DNA of 19,121 nt from Porphyromonadaceae bacterium. Its GTDB lineage: Bacteria; Bacteroidota; Bacteroidia; Bacteroidales; UBA11471. The position numbers and the translations under genes were made by a program. Under the pieces are notes generated by a model. That model searched no databases, had not been told where the DNA came from, and saw only the letters and a program-made list of their open reading frames with translations. The stretch's first letter is position 1; each line of letters starts with the position of its first letter. The stretch lies in assembly GCA_021199145.1 (NCBI GenBank), contig JAJQIP010000088.1, positions 1-19,121 of the forward strand, in the 5' to 3' direction. Below, piece after piece: positions 6,700-14,541 of the stretch.

Positions 6700-8871
6700 A
6701 TGAGAAAACTTCACATTATCGTCTGTTTAGGGGGACTATTTTCCCTTTCACTCTTGACCGCCCAGGCTGATGAAGGGATGTGGCTGCTCCCCTTGCTAAA
6801 ACAACAGAACATCGAACAGATGAAGGGGCTCGGCCTCGAAATCTGTGCGGAAGACATTTATAACCCCGACTCTGTTTCGCTAAAAGATGCCGTGGTCATA
6901 TTCGGGAACGGCTGTACCGGTGAAGTGATTTCTCCCCAAGGACTGGTACTGACCAATCATCATTGCGGATACAACTATATTCAAGCCCATAGTTCAGTCG
7001 ATAATGACTTGCTTACCAACGGCTTTTGGGCGAGAAACCGGAGTGAGGAACTGCCCAATCCGGGCCTTACCGTAACCTTTATCGATAAAATCGAAGAGGT
7101 GACTGACTATGTCGAAGAGGAGTTGGAAAAAGATACCAGCAACATCGAAATGAAGTATCTCAACACGAAATTTCTCAACTCATTGGCGGAAAAGCGTGTC
7201 GGGGAGGAATTTCTGAAAGACAATCCGGGGACAAGCGTCATTATAAAGCCATTCTACGGAGGGAACCGTTTCTATATGTTCACCCAAAAGATCTATTCCG
7301 ATGTGCGTTTAGTCGGTGCACCCCCCTCTTCCATCGGGAAATTCGGAGCGGACACCGACAACTGGTCCTGGCCCCGACATGCAGGTGATTTCTCCCTATT
7401 CCGCATTTACGCCGACAGTCTCGGTAATCCTGCCCCCTACGATACCTGCAATATTCCCCTTCAACCCAAGAAATATTTCAGCCTTACCACTCATGGCGTA
7501 GAAGAAAACGACTTCGTCATGCTTCTGGGATTCCCCGGCAGCACCCATCATTTCTACACCCCCATCGAAGTGGAAGAGCAGAAAAATATCGATAACCGCA
7601 TACGCATCGCCGTACGAGACCTACGCCAACGGATTCTTTTGGATGCCATGCTCGCCGACCCGGAAGTCCGCATACAATATGCCGGGAAATATGCCACCTC
7701 AACCAACAGCTACAAAAGCAGCAAAGGGATGAATATCATGATTGACCGGCAATTTACACTATACCTGAAGGAACGGCAGATGAACGACCTCCTCAATTGG
7801 GGATGGGACAACGACATACAGACCTATCGGGAGTCGGTTGACATCATCGCAAATGAAATAAAGAGTCGGGCGCAGCTAAAAACACGCTTGCAATACTTGA
7901 CCGAAGCCCTATGGATAGGGACGGAGTTCAGTCATGTGCCGACATCCTTTGAAGAGCTGAAAGCGGGAATCAACAGCACCAATCCGACCGTGCGTAAAAC
8001 CGCCTTGGAGAAATTTGACAGCCTCTATTACGGATTTTACGATAAAGATTACGCTCCCGAAGTTGACTGCAGGGTATCCAAGGCCATGTTGAAAATGTAT
8101 GCCGACAGCATCGCCCCGGAATATTATCCGACATTTTTCAAAACCATCCGGAAAAACTACAAGAACAATATCGATAAATACGTAAACCACCTGTTTAAAA
8201 ATTCCTTGTTCGTCAACCCCTCTAAATACGAAAAGTGGAAGCAGCACCCGAATATTAAAAAGGTGGAAAAAGATGAGATGGTACAATACGCCCGTTCGGT
8301 CAAGGCGGAAATACAACGCCTACGTAAAGCGTTGATTCCAAGTGAAAACGAAATAGCGAACGCCACAAAAGAGTATATCGCCGGATTGTTGGCCCTGCAT
8401 GCGGAGAAGCCGAACTACCCCGATGCCAACTTCACTTTACGCCTCTCGTACGGACAGATAAAATCCTTCTCCCCCGCCAACGCCATAATCTATAACTTTG
8501 AAACGACGCTCGACGGCGTGATGGAAAAAGAGGATTCCTCGAACTGGGAATTTGTGGTCGACAAAAAATTAAAGGAGCTGTACCAACAAAAAGATTTCGG
8601 CCGTTACTCCGATAAGGAGGGAAAAATGCCTGTCGATTTCATCGCCAATACCCATACGACAGGGGGAAATTCGGGCAGCCCTGTACTCAATGGCCGAGGC
8701 GAATTGGTAGGAATCAATTTTGACCGCAATTGGGAAGGCATCGCAGGGGATATCCAATACCAAGACCGGTATCAACGCTCCATTATCACCGACATACGGT
8801 ATGTTCTCTTTATCATAGACAAATATGCCAATGCGGATTACCTGCTCGATGAAATGACTATCAACCCCTAA
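6700..8871 (+). CDS. S46 family dipeptidyl-peptidase, DPP11-like (Asp/Glu-specific)
   Basis: A secreted (periplasmic) serine dipeptidyl-peptidase that removes N-terminal dipeptides from imported peptides, feeding amino-acid catabolism. ATG 6700 is preferred over the in-frame TTG at 6691. It gives 723 residues and a clean signal peptide (residues 1-23, ending TAQA, then DEGMW), and mature S46 enzymes begin with a similar DEGMW. Catalytic residues by alignment from memory to Porphyromonas gingivalis DPP11: His88 in TNHHCGY, Asp230 in RHAGDFSLFR, Ser658 in GGNSGSP. Arg676 lies 18 residues after the serine, in INFDRNWEG. This is the position where DPP11 has Arg (acidic P1 preference) and DPP7 has Gly. 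A terminator follows at 8915. I saw no clear consensus promoter in the gap before it. The family is certain; the specificity is inferred. Confidence 0.92.
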   Translation: MRKLHIIVCLGGLFSLSLLTAQADEGMWLLPLLKQQNIEQMKGLGLEICAEDIYNPDSVSLKDAVVIFGNGCTGEVISPQGLVLTNHHCGYNYIQAHSSVDNDLLTNGFWARNRSEELPNPGLTVTFIDKIEEVTDYVEEELEKDTSNIEMKYLNTKFLNSLAEKRVGEEFLKDNPGTSVIIKPFYGGNRFYMFTQKIYSDVRLVGAPPSSIGKFGADTDNWSWPRHAGDFSLFRIYADSLGNPAPYDTCNIPLQPKKYFSLTTHGVEENDFVMLLGFPGSTHHFYTPIEVEEQKNIDNRIRIAVRDLRQRILLDAMLADPEVRIQYAGKYATSTNSYKSSKGMNIMIDRQFTLYLKERQMNDLLNWGWDNDIQTYRESVDIIANEIKSRAQLKTRLQYLTEALWIGTEFSHVPTSFEELKAGINSTNPTVRKTALEKFDSLYYGFYDKDYAPEVDCRVSKAMLKMYADSIAPEYYPTFFKTIRKNYKNNIDKYVNHLFKNSLFVNPSKYEKWKQHPNIKKVEKDEMVQYARSVKAEIQRLRKALIPSENEIANATKEYIAGLLALHAEKPNYPDANFTLRLSYGQIKSFSPANAIIYNFETTLDGVMEKEDSSNWEFVVDKKLKELYQQKDFGRYSDKEGKMPVDFIANTHTTGGNSGSPVLNGRGELVGINFDRNWEGIAGDIQYQDRYQRSIITDIRYVLFIIDKYANADYLLDEMTINP

Positions 8872-8914
8872 TAAATATCGGCCGACTGTACCAACAACGG
8901 TGATATAATCAGTA

Positions 8915-8956
8915 AAAAATAGAGGGATATCCAGCAGTGGATAGCCCTCTATTTTT
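8915..8956. terminator. Bidirectional intrinsic terminator between the S46 peptidase gene and ridA
   Basis: A perfect 12-bp inverted repeat, AAAAATAGAGGG (8915-8926) and CCCTCTATTTTT (8945-8956). After one mismatch an inner TATCC/GGATA stem continues around a 6-nt loop (8933-8938). The T tract on one strand and the A tract on the other make it work for both converging genes. Confidence 0.9.
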
Positions 8957-8978
8957 AAATCCTTTAAGCCGAAAATGC

Positions 8979-9356
8979 TTACTTTACGGCAACGACTTCA
9001 ATCTCGACCAAAGCCCCTTTCGGTAGTTCTTTGACGGCGACCGCCGAACGGGCAGGATAAGCCCCCTTGAACTGTGAGGCATACACTTCGTTCATCGGAC
9101 CGAAAAGGGACATATCCGCTAAAAAGACGGTTGTCTTTACGATATTCTCAAACGAGAATCCCGCTTCTGAAAGGACAGCCTGCAAATTGACAAAGACCTG
9201 CAAGGTCTGCTCTTTAATGCCCCCGGGAACAAATTGCGAGGTTGCCGGGTCAATGGGAATCTGGCCCGAGGTAAAAAGCATGTTACCGACTTGTATAGCT
9301 TGGCTGTACGGACCAATAGCCACCGGTGCAGACGGTGTCGCAATAATAGTTTTCAT
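8979..9356 (-). CDS. ridA: RidA family 2-iminobutanoate/2-iminopropanoate deaminase
   Basis: A 125-residue cytosolic trimeric YjgF/YER057c/UK114 protein. It hydrolyses reactive enamine/imine intermediates released by PLP enzymes such as threonine dehydratase, protecting other PLP enzymes from damage. Seen: APVAIGPYSQA (residues 10-20), LFTSGQIPIDP (28-37), VKTTVFLADM, and the signature YPARSAV (100-106) with Arg103 in the place of the essential Arg105 of the E. coli protein, followed by ELPKGALVEIE with the conserved acidic residue near 118-120. The gene is monocistronic. It has its own promoter (9381-9411) and shares a bidirectional terminator with the convergent peptidase gene. The 5' untranslated leader would be only about 20 nt. 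Confidence 0.96.
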   Translation of the reverse strand: MKTIIATPSAPVAIGPYSQAIQVGNMLFTSGQIPIDPATSQFVPGGIKEQTLQVFVNLQAVLSEAGFSFENIVKTTVFLADMSLFGPMNEVYASQFKGAYPARSAVAVKELPKGALVEIEVVAVK

Positions 9357-9380
9357 ACGAATAAAATTAGAATTAGGTTA

Positions 9381-9411
9381 CAAAGGTAGCACAAAGGGGA
9401 ATAAAGGCAAA
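9381..9411 (-). promoter_or_regulatory. Bacteroidetes-type promoter of ridA
   Basis: Reading the minus strand, TTTG (9411-9408), a 19-nt spacer and TACCTTTG (9388-9381) match the -33 TTTG and -7 TAnnTTTG consensus exactly. A start a few bases downstream would leave a leader of about 20 nt before the ridA ATG at 9356. Confidence 0.85.
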
Positions 9412-9469
9412 TTTATTTCCGCCATTCAGGAGAGAACGACGCTCAGATTTTGAATTTTTTGGGAATTGG

Positions 9470-9538
9470 AACAGCCTTTAAAAAATCGTTTGCGGCTCCG
9501 AATAAAAAATCCTCCTGAGCCTATAAAACAAGGCTGTT
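9470..9538. repeat. Long inverted repeat in the ridA-xylB intergenic region
   Basis: AACAGCCTT (9470-9478) is repeated in inverse as AAGGCTGTT (9530-9538), extendable by two G-T pairs, with 51 nt between. A smaller GGCTC/GAGCC pair (9494-9498, 9517-9521) is nested inside. This lies in the 335-bp gap between the divergent genes ridA and xylB, which otherwise holds only their promoters. It could be an operator for xylose control, a hairpin of an unannotated short RNA, or chance. Confidence 0.4.
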
Positions 9539-9625
9539 TTTACGGGTATATCTTCAAATAAAAATCTGAAACACAAATACCTGCGACAAATTAGGAAGGG
9601 CCAGCCAAAAAAGAACAATTTTTAC

Positions 9626-9656
9626 TTCTCTCATTTTTGCAAAAAATGTATCTTTA
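9626..9656 (+). promoter_or_regulatory. Possible xylB operon promoter with weak -33
   Basis: TATCTTTA (9649-9656) matches the -7 TAnnTTTG consensus at 5 of its 6 fixed bases, 36 nt before the xylB ATG. At the expected 19-nt distance the -33 box is only TTCT (9626-9629). A weak -33 would fit an activator-dependent, xylose-induced promoter. This is a motif reading only. Confidence 0.4.
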
Positions 9657-9691
9657 CAGCAATTAAAAGGGTAAATCTATAAAAAACAAGC

Positions 9692-11179
9692 ATGTATTTA
9701 TTAGGATATGATATAGGCAGTTCATCGGTAAAGGCATCGCTCATTGATGCCTTTACCGGTATGTGCATTGCCAGTGATTTTTCTCCCAAACAAGAGATGG
9801 AGATTATCGCCTGTAAAACGGGTTGGGCGGAACAAGACCCGGAATGTTGGTGGGAAAATCTTCAAGCCGCTACCCGTTCGGTACTCAATCAGGCGGCCAT
9901 TGACGGGTCGGAGATAAAGGCCATCGGCATCTCTTACCAGATGCACGGCCTCATTGTGATAGACAAAAACAAGAAAGTGCTGCGCCCTGCCATTATCTGG
10001 TGCGACAGTCGTGCGGTACCTTACGGGGAAAAGGCGTTTAAAACCTTAGGCGAGAAATTTTGCCTGGAACACCTGCTCAACTCACCGGGGAATTTCACGG
10101 CCTCAAAATTGGCTTGGATTCGGGAAAACGAACCGGATATTTTCGAGAAGATTGATAAAATCATGTTGCCGGGCGACTATATCGCCATGCGGCTGACCGG
10201 AGAAGTGTGCACTACTGTTTCGGGACTTTCGGAAGGGATTTTCTGGGATTTCAAGAACGAGTGCCTCTCCAAAGAACTTCTCTCCTACTACGGATTTGAT
10301 GAGAGCCTTTTCGCCAAAATCGTCCCGACCTTCGGAGTACAAGGAGCCGTCAGTTCCGTTGCCGCCCAAGCATTAGGCCTTACCGCAGGTACGCCCGTCA
10401 CCTATCGTGCCGGTGACCAACCCAACAACGCCTTATCGCTCAACGTGTTCAATCCGGGGGAAATCGCTTCGACAGCCGGCACATCAGGAGTTGTATACGG
10501 TATTAACGGGTCGGTCAATTACGACCCCTTGTCACGGGTCAATACATTCGCCCATGTCAATCACAAAAAGGGTCAGACCCGATTGGGCGTCTTGCTCTGC
10601 ATCAACGGCACAGGAATTCTCAACTCCTGGATAAAACGGAATATCGCCCCGGAAAATGTCTCTTACGCCAATATGAACCTGCTTGCCTCTCAAGTAGACA
10701 TCGGTTGTGACGGGGTAAGTATCGTACCTTTCGGTAACGGAGCGGAACGGATTTTACAGAACAAGGGTGTCGGAGCCTCTATCCACGGACTGAACTACAA
10801 TCGACACAACCGTTTCCACCTGATGCGTGCCGCCCAAGAGGGGATTGTCTTCTCTTTCAAATACGGTATGGAAATCATGCAGGAAATCGGCATTGATATC
10901 CGCACCATAAAGGCCGGACATGCGAATATGTTCCTCAGCCCCATCTTCCGGGACACATTGGCGGGGGTGACCGAAGCGGTTATCGAACTGTACGATACAG
11001 ACGGCTCCGTAGGTGCCGCCAAGGGAGCAGGCATCGGCGTAGGCTTCTACAAATCGACCGAAGAGGCCTTCTCCTCATTGAAAAAAATACAAGTCATCGA
11101 ACCTGAAACCAAAAACATCCCGGCATACCAAGAAGCCTATGCCCGTTGGAAAAACATCGTAGAAAATCTTATAAAATAA
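9692..11179 (+). CDS. xylB: Xylulokinase XylB (FGGY family)
   Basis: XylB phosphorylates D-xylulose with ATP to xylulose 5-phosphate, which enters the pentose phosphate pathway. The protein has 495 residues, the normal length. Seen: the N-terminal ATP-site loop GYDIGSSSVKASLID (5-19), the substrate segment YQMHGLIVID (82-91), PAIIWCDSRA (99-108), a GDQPNNAL segment with the likely catalytic base Asp242, and the second ATPase motif STAGTSGVV (260-268). The C-terminal DGSVGAAKGAG segment is also typical of FGGY kinases. It is the first gene of the xylB-xylA-xylE operon, with xylA 19 nt downstream. Ribulokinase or other FGGY activities are unlikely because the neighbours are xylose isomerase and a xylose symporter. 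Confidence 0.95.
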   Translation: MYLLGYDIGSSSVKASLIDAFTGMCIASDFSPKQEMEIIACKTGWAEQDPECWWENLQAATRSVLNQAAIDGSEIKAIGISYQMHGLIVIDKNKKVLRPAIIWCDSRAVPYGEKAFKTLGEKFCLEHLLNSPGNFTASKLAWIRENEPDIFEKIDKIMLPGDYIAMRLTGEVCTTVSGLSEGIFWDFKNECLSKELLSYYGFDESLFAKIVPTFGVQGAVSSVAAQALGLTAGTPVTYRAGDQPNNALSLNVFNPGEIASTAGTSGVVYGINGSVNYDPLSRVNTFAHVNHKKGQTRLGVLLCINGTGILNSWIKRNIAPENVSYANMNLLASQVDIGCDGVSIVPFGNGAERILQNKGVGASIHGLNYNRHNRFHLMRAAQEGIVFSFKYGMEIMQEIGIDIRTIKAGHANMFLSPIFRDTLAGVTEAVIELYDTDGSVGAAKGAGIGVGFYKSTEEAFSSLKKIQVIEPETKNIPAYQEAYARWKNIVENLIK

Positions 11180-11198
11180 TCTCAATAGAACAACTATT

Positions 11199-12515
11199 AT
11201 GGCAACAAAAGAGTATTTTCCTCAAATAGGAAAAATCAAATTCGAAGGGAAAGAGAGTAAAAACCCGTTAGCATTCCGCTACTATGACCCTGAAAAAGTG
11301 ATAAACGGAAAGAAAATGAAAGATTGGCTGCGCTTCTCTATGGCGTGGTGGCATACACTCGGTGCTGAGGGAGGAGACCAATTTGGCGGAGGTACGAAGA
11401 AATTCCCGTGGAATACCGGAGCTACCCCGTTGGAACGGGCCAAAAATAAAATGGATGCCGGTTTTGAATTCATGCAGAAAATGGGAATAGAATTCTTCTG
11501 TTTCCACGATGTGGACCTCATCGATGAAGCCAGTACCATTGAAGAGTATGAGGCCAACATGAAAGCCATTGTCGCATATGCCAAACAAAAACAGGCCGAG
11601 ACAGGCATCAAACTGTTATGGGGAACCGCCAATGTCTTCGGTCATGCCCGTTATATGAACGGGGCGGCTACCAATCCCGACTTCAACGTTGTGGCTCGTG
11701 CGGCTGTACAGATTAAAAACGCCATTGATGCCACCATCGAATTGGGTGGAACAAACTATGTATTCTGGGGAGGACGTGAAGGATATATGTCTCTGCTCAA
11801 CACCGACCAAAAACGGGAAAAGGAACATCTGGCCATGATGCTTACTATAGCCCGTGACTATGCCCGGGCTAAAGGGTTCAAAGGCACCTTCCTCGTTGAG
11901 CCTAAACCCATGGAGCCGATGAAACACCAATATGACGTGGATACCGAAACGGTGGTCGGCTTTTTGAAGGCGCATAATCTGGACAAGGATTTCAAAGTGA
12001 ATATCGAGGTAAACCATGCGACCTTGGCCGGACATACATTTGAACACGAACTGGCTGTAGCCGTAGACAACAACATGTTAGGCTCCATCGACGCCAATCG
12101 GGGGGATTACCAGAACGGTTGGGATACCGACCAATTCCCCATCGACAACTACGAACTGACACAGGCTATGATGCAGATTATCCGCAACGGTGGTCTCGGT
12201 AACGGAGGAACCAATTTCGATGCCAAAACCCGTCGTAATTCAACCGATTTGGAGGATATCTTCATCGCACACATTTCGGGTATGGACGCTATGGCACATG
12301 CCCTGGAGAGTGCGGCTGCATTGCTCAACGAATCGCCTTACTCAAAAATGCTGGCCGACCGCTACGCATCGTTCGATGCCGGCAATGGCAAGAAATTCGA
12401 AGAGGGCAAACTCACTCTGGAGGAGGTAGTCGCTTATGCCAAAGCAAACGGTGAGCCGAAACAGATCAGCGGGAAACAAGAGCTGTATGAGGCCATTGTC
12501 AATATGTACTGCTAA
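11199..12515 (+). CDS. xylA: Xylose isomerase XylA (class II)
   Basis: XylA converts D-xylose to D-xylulose in the cytoplasm using two divalent metals. The 438 residues make it a class II (long) enzyme. Seen: catalytic His103 and Asp106 in FHDVDL; Trp/Phe-rich FWGGREGY (189-196); metal and substrate residues Glu234 and Lys236 in VEPKPMEP, Glu270 and His273 in IEVNHATLAGH, Asp298 in IDANRGD, Asp309 and Asp311 in WDTDQFP, and Asp341. These sit at a constant +2 offset from the known E. coli positions, so the active site is complete. Class II isomerases from Bacteroidales and gut relatives are a known type. It is operonic between xylB and xylE and followed by a strong hairpin that may set relative expression. 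Confidence 0.98.
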   Translation: MATKEYFPQIGKIKFEGKESKNPLAFRYYDPEKVINGKKMKDWLRFSMAWWHTLGAEGGDQFGGGTKKFPWNTGATPLERAKNKMDAGFEFMQKMGIEFFCFHDVDLIDEASTIEEYEANMKAIVAYAKQKQAETGIKLLWGTANVFGHARYMNGAATNPDFNVVARAAVQIKNAIDATIELGGTNYVFWGGREGYMSLLNTDQKREKEHLAMMLTIARDYARAKGFKGTFLVEPKPMEPMKHQYDVDTETVVGFLKAHNLDKDFKVNIEVNHATLAGHTFEHELAVAVDNNMLGSIDANRGDYQNGWDTDQFPIDNYELTQAMMQIIRNGGLGNGGTNFDAKTRRNSTDLEDIFIAHISGMDAMAHALESAAALLNESPYSKMLADRYASFDAGNGKKFEEGKLTLEEVVAYAKANGEPKQISGKQELYEAIVNMYC

Positions 12516-12537
12516 TCTGTCTCCAAATGATTAAAAG

Positions 12538-12569
12538 TGATTAGTGGCAGCTGGAGTTGCCACTAATCA
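12538..12569 (+). promoter_or_regulatory. Intercistronic stem-loop between xylA and xylE
   Basis: TGATTAGTGGCA (12538-12549) and TGCCACTAATCA (12558-12569) form a perfect 12-bp stem with an 8-nt loop. No T tract follows (TGTATTATAATC), so full termination is unlikely. It may stabilise the xylBA message against 3' decay or attenuate transcription into the transporter gene, giving more enzyme than permease. Confidence 0.7.
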
Positions 12570-12603
12570 TGTATTATAATCAACCCAATAATACCTCTAT
12601 ATC

Positions 12604-14094
12604 ATGAATTACACAGAAAAAGGCGATAAGCTCTATCTGTTCTCTATCGTCATGGTAGCAGTCATAGGGGGACTGCTATTCGGATACGATACGGCGGTTA
12701 TCTCCGGTGCGGAAAAGGGGCTGCAAGCTTTCTTCATGGGAGCAAAAGATTTCGCCTACACCGATGCCATACACGGCATTACCTCTTCCAGCGCTTTAAT
12801 CGGTTGCATCATCGGAAGTGCCCTTTCAGGTCTTTTCGCCTCGAATTTCGGCCGGAAAAAGTCACTCTTCATTGCCGGTATCCTCTTCTTCCTCTCAGCG
12901 TTGGGTTCGTACCATCCCGAATTCCTCTTCTTTGACTATGGGGTCCCCTCCTACTCTCTGCTCATTACCTTCAATCTTTACCGTGTTCTGGGAGGTATCG
13001 GAGTAGGTCTGGCATCGGCCATATGTCCTATGTACATCGCTGAAATCGCACCGAGTAGCATACGAGGCACCTTGGTTTCCTGGAACCAATTCGCCATTAT
13101 CTTCGGTCAGTTGGTGGTCTATTTTGTCAACTTCCTCATTTTAGGCGACCACATCAATCCTGTCATTAAAGTGGTTGACGGAGTGAATCAAATCTTCAAT
13201 CCGGGAGATTCCCTTTGGGTGACGGAGACCGGATGGCGGCTGATGTTCGTAAGTGAGGCTGTACCTGCAGGATTATTTGCCCTACTCGTACTGTTGGTAC
13301 CGGAAACGCCCCGTTATCTCGCCTTGACTGGTCGTGATGAAAAAGCCCTTTCGGTATTGGGACGTATCAACGGTATAGCCCAAGCCCGTACCATCTTGGC
13401 TGAAATCAAGGCGACGGCCCAGGAAAAAACCGAAAAGCTCTTCACCTACGGTTGGCTGGTCATTTTCATCGGCATTATGCTCAGTGTTTTCCAACAAGCT
13501 GTAGGAATCAACGCCGTGCTCTATTTCGCTCCCCGCATATTTGACAGTATGGGGATGGGTAACCCGATGGTACAGACTGTCATCATGGGCATTGTCAATA
13601 TATCGTTTACGCTTGTCGCCGTATTTACAGTTGAAAAATTAGGGCGCAAACCGTTGTTGATATCCGGTTCTATCGGTATGGCCATAGGCGCATTCTTAGT
13701 AGCTCTGTGCAACATCGTCGTATTGCCGCCACTGGTATCGGTCATCAGCATCATGATTTATTCGGCTTCGTTCATGTTCTCCTGGGGTCCTATCTGCTGG
13801 GTCTTGATTGCCGAAATCTTCCCCAACACCATACGGGGAGCGGCAGTTGCCATTGCGGTAGCGTTCCAATGGATTTTCAACTTTATCGTATCTTCGACAT
13901 TCGTACCGATGTACAACATGAGAGTGGGCGATATGGGCGATAAATTCGGACATATGTTCGCCTATGCCCTGTATGGCATCATCTGTGTCATCGCCGCTAT
14001 CTTTGTCTGGAAACTCGTTCCCGAGACCAAAGGAAAGACGCTTGAAGACATGAGCAACTTATGGCGGAAAAAGGGGAAAGGGAGTAAAAAATAA
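12604..14094 (+). CDS. xylE: D-xylose:H+ symporter XylE (MFS sugar porter)
   Basis: A 496-residue inner-membrane transporter with 12 predicted helices that imports xylose with protons. Seen: LFGYDTAVISGA in helix 1 with Asp29 in the place of the E. coli XylE proton-coupling Asp27; the GRKKS loop (83-87); FGQL with Gln169; the sugar-porter signature PETPRYL (233-239); QQAVGINAVLYFAP with Gln297, Gln298 and Asn303, matching xylose contacts of E. coli XylE; GRKPL in the second half; and PETKGKTLE near the C-terminus. Family features would also suit a glucose or arabinose porter, but the xylBA neighbours decide for xylose. It lies 88 nt after xylA, with a hairpin in the gap, and is followed by a terminator at 14112. 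Confidence 0.93.
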   Translation: MNYTEKGDKLYLFSIVMVAVIGGLLFGYDTAVISGAEKGLQAFFMGAKDFAYTDAIHGITSSSALIGCIIGSALSGLFASNFGRKKSLFIAGILFFLSALGSYHPEFLFFDYGVPSYSLLITFNLYRVLGGIGVGLASAICPMYIAEIAPSSIRGTLVSWNQFAIIFGQLVVYFVNFLILGDHINPVIKVVDGVNQIFNPGDSLWVTETGWRLMFVSEAVPAGLFALLVLLVPETPRYLALTGRDEKALSVLGRINGIAQARTILAEIKATAQEKTEKLFTYGWLVIFIGIMLSVFQQAVGINAVLYFAPRIFDSMGMGNPMVQTVIMGIVNISFTLVAVFTVEKLGRKPLLISGSIGMAIGAFLVALCNIVVLPPLVSVISIMIYSASFMFSWGPICWVLIAEIFPNTIRGAAVAIAVAFQWIFNFIVSSTFVPMYNMRVGDMGDKFGHMFAYALYGIICVIAAIFVWKLVPETKGKTLEDMSNLWRKKGKGSKK

Positions 14095-14111
14095 AATTCT
14101 CCTTGTCTATA

Positions 14112-14148
14112 AATGAAAGGGACTGGAAAATTTCCGGTCCCTTTCATT
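14112..14148. terminator. Bidirectional terminator after xylE, also serving yccF
   Basis: AATGAAAGGGAC (14112-14123) pairs with GTCCCTTTCATT (14137-14148), with further pairing inside (a T-G wobble, then GGAA/TTCC) around a tiny loop. It is followed by ATTTTATA on the + strand, and the structure is symmetrical for the converging minus-strand yccF. Confidence 0.88.
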
Positions 14149-14151
14149 ATT

Positions 14152-14535
14152 TTATAGGCTGACATTGAGGGTTACGGTACGGCCAAAAGGGGTAAAGGCG
14201 ATTCGCATAAGTTTGAAATGCTGCCGGCCAAAAGGAATCCCGACAAGCGTAATACACAACAACAATCCCCAAAAGAAGTGGCTCAACCCAATCCATAAGC
14301 CCCCTATAAAAAACCAGATGAAATTCATCCCCACCGTCAGGCAACCCCTATCACCCTCCTCGACAGTTGTTGTCTTTCCGAAAGGGAGGAGCGCCAACAG
14401 CCCTATTTTAAAAACCTGCAGGCCGAAGGGTATGCCGATAATCGTACAGCAAAGTACAAATCCCGCCACGAAATATTCCACGGCCATCATAAACCCGCCA
14501 AAGACCAACCAGATAATATTCCCTAAAAGGCGCAT
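14152..14535 (-). CDS. yccF: YccF domain inner-membrane protein
   Basis: A 127-residue hydrophobic protein of the YccF (DUF307) family, whose function is unknown. Seen: two copies of the same module, each a hydrophobic helix followed by GIPFG (34-38 and 99-103) and then PFG (51-53 and 116-118), with a constant 65-residue offset; this points to an internal duplication. Strong hydrophobic segments lie at about 5-33 and 70-98, and a short charged linker (TVEEGDRG) separates the halves. Its start is only 6 nt after the yihY-like stop, so the two are co-transcribed. E. coli YccF is slightly longer (about 148 aa). The gene name is by family similarity only. Confidence 0.88.
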   Translation of the reverse strand: MRLLGNIIWLVFGGFMMAVEYFVAGFVLCCTIIGIPFGLQVFKIGLLALLPFGKTTTVEEGDRGCLTVGMNFIWFFIGGLWIGLSHFFWGLLLCITLVGIPFGRQHFKLMRIAFTPFGRTVTLNVSL

Positions 14536-14541
14536 AAGCTT

